Source: Diplonema japonicum (lineage: Eukaryota; Euglenozoa; Diplonemea; Diplonemida; Diplonemidae). From it: a DNA stretch of 64,000 nt. The stretch lies in the NCBI GenBank assembly GCA_964019335.1, contig OZ025672.1, positions 310,001 through 374,000 on the forward strand. The letters run 5' to 3'. The notes beneath the pieces are model-generated. The model was not told where the DNA came from and made no database searches. It saw only the letters and a list, made by a program, of their open reading frames with translations. The translations under genes were made by a program, and so were the position numbers. This document shows positions 9,462-17,796 of this stretch, piece after piece (positions within the stretch are counted from its first letter, which is position 1; each line of letters opens with the position of its first letter).

Positions 9462-12400
9462 TCAGATTCTAAAGTAAAGCTGGTTGAGAACGGGCTCGTT
9501 GGACCGGCCTTGCTGCACAGTCTCCAACAAGTTAACTTCGGGACCAGTGTCTATCTTACACACCTCCTCTGTCTCGGCTTCAACTTCAACCTCACATCTA
9601 CTGCACGATGTTGAGCCACAACACCGCAAAGGACGCCCAAAGAGCGAACCATGCGCAGCATATGATGAGTGAAGGTCGCTCAATACCAACCAGAGGTCGA
9701 GGACAAACTTGACAGTCACAAAATACATGAGAGACATCGCCATCTGTGCGGCAAGATTTAAGAGGTATTTTCTCTGTTTTGCCATTCCCCAGAAACCCAC
9801 GACCGAGAAGGCGAACTCCAGCATCGCGGTGGTGATTTCCATGAAGTTGTCCACGTGCCGCAGGTATGGGGTGTCCTTGAGCAGGATGGCACACCACCAC
9901 CCCGGCATCCCTACCAGCAGCCCAGCACGCCCTGCGCAGAGGATCGGGTCCGTCGGGTTCCACGCCGCGAGCACTGCAAGAAACGTCATCAGCACCAACT
10001 GCACTACATAATACACACAGTGCAGACGGTGAAACCCGTCAAAGACTGCAGCCAACCATTTAGTATCTCCGTTGTCCTCATCCCTTGCAGGTACCCATTT
10101 CATCTTCGCCTTCACGAACTGCCACATCCCTGTCGGCGCAGGGTCGACTACATCCAGTCTCGTTGTCTCAGATGCCTGTCTCGCTAGCCTGCTTATTTGC
10201 CACAGTACACCCATAGCACACAGCACCACGCATCCGCCTAGTACCGCCTCACCCGCCCCACCGTAGAACAATTGTGAGAAGGCACCTTCCAGAATCGGGC
10301 ACCAGAAGAATTCCAGTATTAAAAAAAACCCGCCAACAGGTGTCCTTCCCAACGACACGGCCAGCGTCTCACCAGGTGCTCTCATAGCATAAGCTGCCGC
10401 CAGCAACACCAACCCGGTGATGAGAGTGATGAGTATGTTGCCCACCATGGCCCCTCTTTTCTCTTTGTATATGTCAGACCCGATCATCAGGCGGGTTGGG
10501 TTTAGCACGAAGCCGACGTCCAACGAGCTTGACGGGCAGTCCAAGAGCGTCAGGTACATGGTGCTCCTAGCGACCTTAGCGCCGCCCCTTGCTATTCCCG
10601 AAGTGCCGACTGCCACACTAGCCGTGTTGACCATCACCCCCGTGGTCGTGCCAACTGCTACAGTAACTGTTTGTGAAGTTGTTTTCTGCTGTTCTGGCAC
10701 ATGTTCTCCACTCGGAGCCAGTGTTGGTGGAGAGTCAGTTCCTTTAAAGATATCACCAATAGGCTCAGATGTGGTGGGCACATTTGTTGGCCCAGCAGTG
10801 GGTACAGCAGTTGGTACAGCAGTTGGCACAGCAGTGGGTAGAGTTGTCGGCACCACTGTCGGGGTTGCAGTGGGTGCAGATGTAGGTGCTGCCGTGGGAG
10901 CCGCCGTCGGTAACGAAGTTGGTTCAGTTGTTGGTATGGCTGTAGGCACCGCTGTTGGAGCGGCTGTGGGCACTGCAGTGGGGACAACAGTGGGAGCAGT
11001 AGGGGTTGCGGTAGGCACAGCAGTGGGAATTGCAGTTGGCACAGCAGTTGGCGCAACAGTAGGAACAACAGTGGGGATTGCAGTTGGCACAGCAGTAGGC
11101 ACAGCAGTTGGTGCAACAGTTGGCACAGCAGTGGGAACAGCAGTAGGTACAGCAGTTGGTGCAACAGTAGGAACAATAGTGGGGATTGCAGTAGGCACAG
11201 CAGTGGGAACAGCAGTAGGTACAGCAGTTGGTGCAACAGTAGGCACAATAGTGGGGATTGCAGTAGGCACAGCAGTGGGAACAGCTGTTGGTGCTGCAGT
11301 GATGGGGGAAGGGGTATTATCGCAAGCGATAGGAGGAGGCACCGTAGCGGCGGGTAGCATAGGGTCCGTTGGGGGTGCAGGGTCTGGGGACGTGTCGCAC
11401 ACCCACGAAAAGCTGATGCCAGCCCCGCTTACACCTGAATCGGACGCGAATTCCATCACTAGGTCACCACGCACAGGAGGCTGGTATGTAGGCACGGCCC
11501 CGCACAACCTCTCCGAGATGACCAAATCATGCTGCACAAAGACAATATAGTCAGAACACCATTTCTCAGAACCGGAGGCGGCCTCCACGTCCATCGTAAT
11601 CCATGTGAGAGATAATTGCGCAGCGCACTGGATACGCCAGCAGACTGAAGTGGAGTCGGGGTAGTTGCTGTACGTAAAGGTGCCAGTGGCAGCAGTGTGA
11701 TCCGACGTAAAGGTGGTGCATGTAGGGGAGACAAGAGTGCCTGCTGCGTGTGAACTGGGGCTGTTCCACGCTCCACAAGACCAGGAGACTTGCATACCAG
11801 TGTCATGCTCACAGATATCAGAACCGAAATGTAGAATGAGCTCCCCAGGAGGGAACTCAGGAGGCGTGGTAGGTGGTCTGCATATCCTGTGCTCTACCCC
11901 TGCAGTGTCGAGGATGGTAACTAAGTCAAAGTTGCAGCCGATACCCGTGTCCTCGAAAGCAACGCTGTCCCATGTCAGCGATAGCTGCCCGTTACAAAGG
12001 ATCCTCCAACAAACGCTCTCACCACCTACGTACTTCCCCGATATGGGGTACGTGAGAGTGCCTGTGGCAGCTGTGAAGGTGTCTTCGAAGAATGACCGGC
12101 ATAATGGGAAATGTGTAATGGCGTAACCGGAGTCGGGTTGTGTGGTGCAGGTTGAGTACCGCACTTCGAAGCCCTTAAAAACCAGTTCTGCGTCGCTGTG
12201 AAACACGAACACCACATCGCCGGCAGCGAAGGGCTGGAACGTAGCGGTGGTAATGGTGTGACCGCACAGGGGTGTCTCTGCACCGCTCTTATCATAGACA
12301 GTTACCCTATCATTCAGGCAAGGGCCCTTCTGATGGATCCATCCACAGTCTGCATTCAAGCATCCCAATGTGGCACACGACGAGTAGTCTTCCATGTCTA

Positions 12401-12608
12401 TCAGAATCCATTCCAGCAGAAGCCACTCCGTGGTCTGTACCCGCCAGCACAATGCATCTATGTTTGCTATATAATTACCTGACATGGGGTACTTAATCGT
12501 CCCTGTCGTTCCTGGTGCTGCCGTCGTGTCCAGCTCATATATTCCCTTGCACACAGCAGGGTCAAGCTGCCCGTACACCCATGCCCATACGAGCAGACTT
12601 CCTATCAT
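9462..12608 (-). CDS. Multi-pass surface protein with three CUB-like domains and a PT-repeat stalk
   Basis: A 1,048-residue protein. After a signal peptide (about 1-20) come three CUB-like domains (about 20-155, 168-283, 300-405), each with a CWR(I/V) strand and a closing hydrophobic strand such as LILHFGSD or LVMEFASD. Residues about 430-610 are an (A/I/V)VPT tandem repeat, a rigid, probably O-glycosylated stalk. Then there are about six membrane segments between residues 720 and 990 (for example NILITLITGLVLLAAAYAM, VYYVVQLVLMTFLAVLAAW) and an acidic cytoplasmic tail. CUB domains bind proteins or glycans, so an adhesion or sensing role is inferred. CTACAG lies just before the ATG. I do not recognise the membrane domain. 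Confidence 0.85.
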   Translation of the reverse strand: MIGSLLVWAWVYGQLDPAVCKGIYELDTTAAPGTTGTIKYPMSGNYIANIDALCWRVQTTEWLLLEWILIDMEDYSSCATLGCLNADCGWIHQKGPCLNDRVTVYDKSGAETPLCGHTITTATFQPFAAGDVVFVFHSDAELVFKGFEVRYSTCTTQPDSGYAITHFPLCRSFFEDTFTAATGTLTYPISGKYVGGESVCWRILCNGQLSLTWDSVAFEDTGIGCNFDLVTILDTAGVEHRICRPPTTPPEFPPGELILHFGSDICEHDTGMQVSWSCGAWNSPSSHAAGTLVSPTCTTFTSDHTAATGTFTYSNYPDSTSVCWRIQCAAQLSLTWITMDVEAASGSEKWCSDYIVFVQHDLVISERLCGAVPTYQPPVRGDLVMEFASDSGVSGAGISFSWVCDTSPDPAPPTDPMLPAATVPPPIACDNTPSPITAAPTAVPTAVPTAIPTIVPTVAPTAVPTAVPTAVPTAIPTIVPTVAPTAVPTAVPTAVPTVAPTAVPTAVPTAIPTVVPTVAPTAVPTAIPTAVPTATPTAPTVVPTAVPTAAPTAVPTAIPTTEPTSLPTAAPTAAPTSAPTATPTVVPTTLPTAVPTAVPTAVPTAGPTNVPTTSEPIGDIFKGTDSPPTLAPSGEHVPEQQKTTSQTVTVAVGTTTGVMVNTASVAVGTSGIARGGAKVARSTMYLTLLDCPSSSLDVGFVLNPTRLMIGSDIYKEKRGAMVGNILITLITGLVLLAAAYAMRAPGETLAVSLGRTPVGGFFLILEFFWCPILEGAFSQLFYGGAGEAVLGGCVVLCAMGVLWQISRLARQASETTRLDVVDPAPTGMWQFVKAKMKWVPARDEDNGDTKWLAAVFDGFHRLHCVYYVVQLVLMTFLAVLAAWNPTDPILCAGRAGLLVGMPGWWCAILLKDTPYLRHVDNFMEITTAMLEFAFSVVGFWGMAKQRKYLLNLAAQMAMSLMYFVTVKFVLDLWLVLSDLHSSYAAHGSLFGRPLRCCGSTSCSRCEVEVEAETEEVCKIDTGPEVNLLETVQQGRSNEPVLNQLYFRI
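10795..11305 (-). repeat. Coding minisatellite, 12-bp unit (XVPT) with 72-bp higher order
   Basis: On the coding strand each 12-base unit encodes A/I/V-V-P-T. In 11157-11290 a 72-base block recurs with one substitution, showing recent unequal exchange. The repeat stays in frame and forms the stalk of the CUB protein. Confidence 0.85.
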
Positions 12609-12708
12609 CTGCTGTAGGTGATTCGCTTAAAGCAACTCAAAGTTAAAAAAAGTAATTCTTACTAAGGCCGCTGCACAATGTGCCGCAATGACAATTCTTG
12701 CCAGATAG

Positions 12709-13539
12709 GGTTAAGAAAGATAGGAAGAGAGGCCGCCGTATGCAGAGAGAGAATTCGTCTTCTCTGACGACGTGTGCGTAGGTTGGTTTGTTTCTTTTCA
12801 TGGTTGCACATGTTTTTCTTGTTTCTTTGTTCATTTCGTATCAAGTTAGAATTGCCGATTAAAATAATTTACTTCAAAAGCTTCTTCTGGAACTTCCCGA
12901 GGGCAAGGGCGCTGTCGGAAATGAAGGAGCTGATGAGCTTCTCAGGGATGTTCCCCTTGGGGTCCATCCCACCGATGGACCAGATGGCGATCTTGTCCCC
13001 GTCCAGCTTCTGCAGGATGAAGCCCTCAATGAAGATATCTGCAAGAACATTATCCTTCTTCACCTGCTTCGCCCCAGGGACTGAACGCATTGCGTAGACG
13101 AAGGTCTTGTCGTCTGCGAAGGCAAATGACCTGTGCACTGTGGCCTCCCTGTCCGACAGGGGCCAAGGGAGACCGTCCACCCTGTACACCACAGCACAGT
13201 CCTCACCCTCCTTCTCCAGCACCTTCATCGTCATGTCACCCCCCATCATCTTCATCATCTTGGCATCGGTCGTGACCGACTTCACCATCTCCACCGCCTT
13301 GTCCCAGTCACCCTTCATCGTCCCCATCACCCTGTACACCCCCCACTCGGATCCAGGCCACTCACGGCGTTCAACAACTACCTTCGGCTCCACCAGCTCG
13401 CTCACCTTCACTGAGCACACCTTCTTGTAAGCCCCGCCTGTCGTCTCCTTCAGGAGGGCTGACCTGATCTCTTCGTGGTGCGACATTTTTACTTTTTGAG
13501 AAGTTGGGAGAGTGAGGGTATAGTAACCTGTACTGGGTT
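12709..13539. repeat. 831-bp direct duplication, copy B
   Basis: Second copy of 3483-4313. Both edges of this copy carry the heptamer GGGTTAA (12708-12714 and 13535-13541); copy A has AGGTTAA and GGGTTTA instead. This looks like microhomology or a short target duplication at the insertion point of copy B. Confidence 0.85.
12869..13486 (-). CDS. START-domain lipid-binding protein, copy 5 (identical to copy 1)
   Basis: A 205-residue START-only protein with the same sequence as the product of 3643-4260, including untranslated flanks. It sits between the CUB gene and a small hypothetical gene, 4.7 kb from the rest of the array. The splice-acceptor region directly upstream (53 bases) was copied, so the gene can probably be expressed, but anything further upstream is different. 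Identity this complete implies a very recent event, gene conversion, or an assembly duplication. Confidence 0.9.
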   Translation of the reverse strand: MSHHEEIRSALLKETTGGAYKKVCSVKVSELVEPKVVVERREWPGSEWGVYRVMGTMKGDWDKAVEMVKSVTTDAKMMKMMGGDMTMKVLEKEGEDCAVVYRVDGLPWPLSDREATVHRSFAFADDKTFVYAMRSVPGAKQVKKDNVLADIFIEGFILQKLDGDKIAIWSIGGMDPKGNIPEKLISSFISDSALALGKFQKKLLK

Positions 13540-13610
13540 AAAAGTAGAAACCAACACGAACAAAGGAGAAAAAAATGGAGGGCGGAGCGGCAAGTGGAAA
13601 CTTACGCGAC

Positions 13611-14288
13611 TTATGTATCATGCACACCTAAGGAGGATGGGGGTGAAGACACGTTGCATGTGCCAAGAGCTTCGATGAGCGATAACTCTTCCCGCAGTGC
13701 GGAAGGGTTGAAGCTGAGGAAGGGCCAGCGTTGGAAGGAGGAACTGAGCTCGCGAGACGCGGGAGGTACGGGAGTGATCCTGCGGGTGAGGGGTGGGGGG
13801 GTAGGGGGTGGGGGGACACGGGGCGGCTTGCACAGGTGGTATGAAGACGGCTGGAATCCCTTTTCCAGCTCTTCTACTATGTTCTGCCGAAGCTCGGAAG
13901 CAAGAGGGGAGTGCATGTCAGCCTCTCGAGGGGCCGTACGAGCATGTTTCTTTGTGTTAGGCTGCGCCTTAGTAAATGCAGAGAATAGCTTCACGTTTGG
14001 ATAAGTCAGCATACATGGAAAGGCTGGTGTGAAGCCGACATCCCTCATCCCCACCTCCTTTCTACATATATTCGCAAGACTCTTCTTCCTCACGTGAGCC
14101 TTTTCCAACACTGGTGGGTGTGAAATTGCGTTCCCACCTCCCAGTGACCTCCTCCCTTTATTGAACTCCACGATGACCGACCTTTGCGGGCTAGCAAGAC
14201 ACCCTCCTCCTGTCCCCGTCATCTTCGTGAAGCCCTTTTTCCTCCACGGGACAAGGCCATAGCTGTCTCGCTTGCCGATTGACTGCAT
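13611..14288 (-). CDS. Hypothetical small basic protein
   Basis: A 225-residue frame with GC-rich, gene-like composition, its ATG preceded by GGCAG eight bases upstream as in neighbouring genes. It is basic, with a Pro-rich patch (PPRVPPPPTPPPL, about residues 160-172) and no membrane segment, signal or domain I recognise. The stop lies only 72 bases from the edge of duplication copy B, so its 3' UTR is probably altered by that insertion. Supported by composition and spacing only. Confidence 0.55.
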   Translation of the reverse strand: MQSIGKRDSYGLVPWRKKGFTKMTGTGGGCLASPQRSVIVEFNKGRRSLGGGNAISHPPVLEKAHVRKKSLANICRKEVGMRDVGFTPAFPCMLTYPNVKLFSAFTKAQPNTKKHARTAPREADMHSPLASELRQNIVEELEKGFQPSSYHLCKPPRVPPPPTPPPLTRRITPVPPASRELSSSFQRWPFLSFNPSALREELSLIEALGTCNVSSPPSSLGVHDT

Positions 14289-14506
14289 GTTGTCTCTGCC
14301 ACGTTTTCTCCTTTAACGCATTTGTTGGCTTCCTTTCGTTGTGCTTTTTTTTCTCTTTTTTTTTCTTCGTCTTCGAAAACAAAAGGGAAGAAAATACAAA
14401 AGAAAATGACATAAACAAAAAACAACAGAACGTCTTTACAGAAGGGGGGGGGGGGGTGAGAAACAAAAAAGTTTAACGCTTCGCTACTTTTTTCTTTTCA
14501 TAGTAT

Positions 14507-15949
14507 TCAGACTCCCAGCCGCCGCATGTCTTGCTTAAAGCGGATGTCGTTGATGATAGCTTCGATAGAAGGCGGTGCAAGGAGATCGTCGTCCGAAAAG
14601 AGAGGTGAGACATTACGGTATGGGGTGGCGAGGGTTGAAGTGCGCGGTATCGGGAGGAAGTCATCATCGTCATCGCCGGTGGGCGGGGGAGAGGGAGAGC
14701 GTGGGGTTTGGATGGAATGCTTCGATGCTAATCGTGAGGCAAGCTTTTTGGACCGCTCGTTGATAACAGGCTTGTGAACCAGCTCTTTGTCGCGCTCTTC
14801 CTGTGCTTCCTTGCGTTTTTTTTCAACGTTCGTTGCCTTGGCAAAGTTGAATAGTTGGCCCTTGTCGTACATTCTCGCCTCCGGTGCTGACATTTTACTT
14901 TCCATTCCCTCACCTGCCATCAACCCTGCTGCCCTTGCTTCTGCGCTTGACGCTAGTATCTTAGTCTTTTCCGTGATCTGTGGAGCGAAGGTCGACCCCT
15001 CATCTTGAACCATCTCGTTGCGCTTCCTAGCGATGTTCTGTTCCCGCCTGGTCTTGAACGCGTTGCCCCTTTCGAACATAAACTTCCCAATGCTCTCCGG
15101 AGTTTTGTTCGCCTCGCGCAACCCCTGAGCCATCTCTGATATCTGCGGCCTCCCCAACAAACCCTCGTCCTCCATCAGCTCCTTCTTCTTTCTCTTCAAC
15201 GCCATGTCCCTCTTCTTCCTGAAGTTCAGTCCTGTCGAGTAGTAGTACTCCCCTAGTGCTTTATCGTCACGCTTCACGTTTTGCCGCAATTCCTTCGCGT
15301 ATGGCGTGATCTCCGGTTTCCCGCTCACAGGGTTGTCGGCCTCCATTTCCTTCCCTTTGCGTTTGATGTCTGTTTCCTTCTTTTTCTGGAACTCTTTCCC
15401 TTTGGTATACAGCCCTTTCAAGAACTCGTCTTGAGACTGCTTCTCCTCGTCCTTTGACTTCTCGCGCTTTGATGGTGCCGGTGGCTCCGGGATCTCGTCT
15501 ACGACAACCGGTTGCCAGGCTGGCTTGGGCTTGGGCTTGCGTTTCTTCGGTGATTCGTTCTCTTCTTTCTCGGTGTTCTCTGGTTCTTCCTTCTGCTTTC
15601 CTTTTTTCCCCTGTTTCACAGGAGAAGGAGGTTTTGCTGGTGATGGCGGCTCGGAGATCACGATCCCTTCAGGGGAGGGAACTCTCACTGGCTTGCTTGG
15701 GCTTGCCAATTCCTGCCTTCGCATTTCTTCTGCGGCAAACCGCTCCTTGGCTCGCCTCGCACGCAGCGCATCCTGCAGGCTCCGCAGCTCCTCTTCTGCG
15801 TTGATTTCCCTCCGCCTCTCCGCCTCCCTTTCCCGTCCCATCGCAGCCATTCCAGTGCTGTTCATGCTGAACGACTGCAGCGTCTGCTCCCTCGACGACC
15901 ACACCTTGTCAAACTCTGCCTGCATCAGCTCATCGCGTACAAGCGGCAT
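14507..15949 (-). CDS. Charged repeat protein, probably cytoskeletal
   Basis: A 480-residue protein from MPLVRDELMQ; the frame is open to 15997 but AAACCCAG precedes this ATG. The N-terminal 180 residues are charged and Pro-rich (SPAKPPSPVKQGKKGKQ). Then four repeats of about 49 residues follow, each with a (Y/F)xxGxxFxxKKE start, a KRKxxEM core and P(E/Q)I(T/S) near the end (for example KPEITPYAKEL, RPQISEMAQGL, APQITEKTKIL, KPVINERSKKL). Such short charged repeats with a P-x-I signature are common in protist flagellar and cytoskeletal proteins; that is analogy, not homology I can prove. The C-terminus has a DDDDDF stretch. Function unknown. Confidence 0.75.
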   Translation of the reverse strand: MPLVRDELMQAEFDKVWSSREQTLQSFSMNSTGMAAMGREREAERRREINAEEELRSLQDALRARRAKERFAAEEMRRQELASPSKPVRVPSPEGIVISEPPSPAKPPSPVKQGKKGKQKEEPENTEKEENESPKKRKPKPKPAWQPVVVDEIPEPPAPSKREKSKDEEKQSQDEFLKGLYTKGKEFQKKKETDIKRKGKEMEADNPVSGKPEITPYAKELRQNVKRDDKALGEYYYSTGLNFRKKRDMALKRKKKELMEDEGLLGRPQISEMAQGLREANKTPESIGKFMFERGNAFKTRREQNIARKRNEMVQDEGSTFAPQITEKTKILASSAEARAAGLMAGEGMESKMSAPEARMYDKGQLFNFAKATNVEKKRKEAQEERDKELVHKPVINERSKKLASRLASKHSIQTPRSPSPPPTGDDDDDFLPIPRTSTLATPYRNVSPLFSDDDLLAPPSIEAIINDIRFKQDMRRLGV

Positions 15950-16023
15950 TCCAACCTGGGTTTGCTTAAATAAAACATGAATTCGCTCAATGAACATAAT
16001 CTAAGTACAGGGTAAGATTGATC

Positions 16024-17664
16024 TCACTGTTGAAGTAAGCTCCGCAGCGAGGTGTTCGGTGTGCTCGACAGCCCGAGGCTGCTTCGCCGCCGTTTGTCGG
16101 AAGCTTGCAGCACATCGAGGACCTTGGCCAAGGGACGTGTTGCGTTGGCAAGGTCGGCATACCCTTGGAAGACAGGGTCTAGCGAGGGCGTGGGCGGAGG
16201 TGCTACTGGGGCAGTAGCGTGGGCTATTGGGGTGGAGTTCTGATTGGCAGGAGGTGCCGAAGATGAAGGCGAACGTGCCTCTGTGTCAGTTGTGCAAGCA
16301 GTGTTTGTGGATTGTAGACAGCGCACAGTCCTCTCGATGAACGCACACCTGTCGGAAAGGTGTGCTATGGCAGGATTCTCCTTTGGCGCCCCAAGCTTGG
16401 TGGACACACTCGCAAGGCGCTTGTCGAAGTCGTCCAGCCGCTCAGACAACTTGATGACTGCCTTCCGCCTCTTTGGCGATTCCTCGTCGACACGGACAAT
16501 TAAAGACGACAGCTCACCCTTCGTGGTGCCTTCGATGCGCTGGTACGCACTGTTGATCGTCTCCATCCTATGTACCAGGCTTGCTTCGGTAGTTGCTACG
16601 AACTTCTTGATCGAAGCAAGGCCGTCAGAAAGCTGCTCTGTCAGCTTAGTCTCATTGTGTTCCCCACGCGAGGCAAGTGATGTGATCGCCTGTTGGATGC
16701 CTGCCAGCTCAGCTTGGTTGTTTGTGACTTGCGGCTGGTACGCAAGGTCCAGGACTTCTGCCTGCAGCTCGTCCACGCGTGCTGTGACGCTGGAGATGGC
16801 GGACCGTCTACGAGGCGACTGCTCCTCGAGTTGTGCTTTCAGAAGCTCGACACCAGCGACCTTTTTGTATACGTCATTCATCTTGCGTGAGTTTTCCAGA
16901 ACCTCTTCAGCAGTCTGTTTTGCAAGGCTCTCTACGTTCTGCAAGCTTTCCACTGTGCTCTGGAGAGCTCGCCGGCCGATGTTCTCTTCTTCTTCCATCA
17001 TTTCCATGGATTTCACCAAGCGGTCCTGGTCGAGGGCGATTGCGTTCATGCTGTCGTTGGTGTGCTTCACTGCACCTTCCAAGGTTCGTACCTGTGCAGT
17101 GAAGTCGTGCTTGTTGCTGTGCTCTTCATATTGGGCAAGGCTGTCGGCCAGCCTAGCGTGGTTGGAGGTGATTTCTTTTATCTTTTTCTCAAGGCGGGTG
17201 ACGGTTCGCTCTTCAACGTTCTTTTGAAGAATGATGCTTTGCTCGATATCTTCTATTCGCTGCAGTGCATTTGTGCATCGTGAAGACAGGGATGTCAGCG
17301 TCTTGTCGCCATGCTCTGTGTTCTTGAGAAGCCGCTCTGTGTCGGTCTTTTGTGTTGTGAGGAGACGCTCCACCAGTCCATTCAGTCGCTGGAAGTTCTC
17401 ACCCAGACCACTCACTTTGCTCTCCATCCCCTCTACCGCTCGCTGTAATTTTCCCTCTTGCTTTTTATTCATCAACACAATGCTCTCAAGATCCTCCACT
17501 CTCGTCCTGAGCTCCTCTTTCTCGACGTTCGCTTTTTTCTCCTGCTTCTGCATCTCTCTTATCATATCTTTATGCGATCCCACCACTTCCTCGATTGTCA
17601 AACACAACAAATCGTTCCGCTTGCACATCAGCTCCACGCTCTGCAGCCTTTCTTCCACAGCCAT
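16024..17664 (-). CDS. Coiled-coil protein
   Basis: A 546-residue protein predicted to be coiled coil over most of its length (about 35-450), rich in E, K, L and Q heptads, followed by a Ser/Pro/Ala-rich linker (TEARSPSSSAPPANQ) and a short conserved-looking tail (FQGYADLANATRPLAKVLDV). TGTAG lies 14 bases before the ATG. No motor, kinase or membrane segment is present. It may be a structural component of the cytoskeleton or cilium like several upstream genes, but nothing in the sequence names it. Confidence 0.8.
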   Translation of the reverse strand: MAVEERLQSVELMCKRNDLLCLTIEEVVGSHKDMIREMQKQEKKANVEKEELRTRVEDLESIVLMNKKQEGKLQRAVEGMESKVSGLGENFQRLNGLVERLLTTQKTDTERLLKNTEHGDKTLTSLSSRCTNALQRIEDIEQSIILQKNVEERTVTRLEKKIKEITSNHARLADSLAQYEEHSNKHDFTAQVRTLEGAVKHTNDSMNAIALDQDRLVKSMEMMEEEENIGRRALQSTVESLQNVESLAKQTAEEVLENSRKMNDVYKKVAGVELLKAQLEEQSPRRRSAISSVTARVDELQAEVLDLAYQPQVTNNQAELAGIQQAITSLASRGEHNETKLTEQLSDGLASIKKFVATTEASLVHRMETINSAYQRIEGTTKGELSSLIVRVDEESPKRRKAVIKLSERLDDFDKRLASVSTKLGAPKENPAIAHLSDRCAFIERTVRCLQSTNTACTTDTEARSPSSSAPPANQNSTPIAHATAPVAPPPTPSLDPVFQGYADLANATRPLAKVLDVLQASDKRRRSSLGLSSTPNTSLRSLLQQ

Positions 17665-17796
17665 CTTTGGTGTGCCCTACATGGAGGTGATGCGCGGGTA
17701 ACAACTTAACAATGAAAAGTACAACTTACGAATAACAAAAAAAAGGAACCTACACAAAACAAATATTTTTTTGTATCCCCCCCCCCGCTTCGCACA

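Noticed and set aside
10417-11550. 377-codon plus-strand frame rich in VGTAVGTAVG
   Set aside because: Antisense reading of the VPT minisatellite of the CUB gene.
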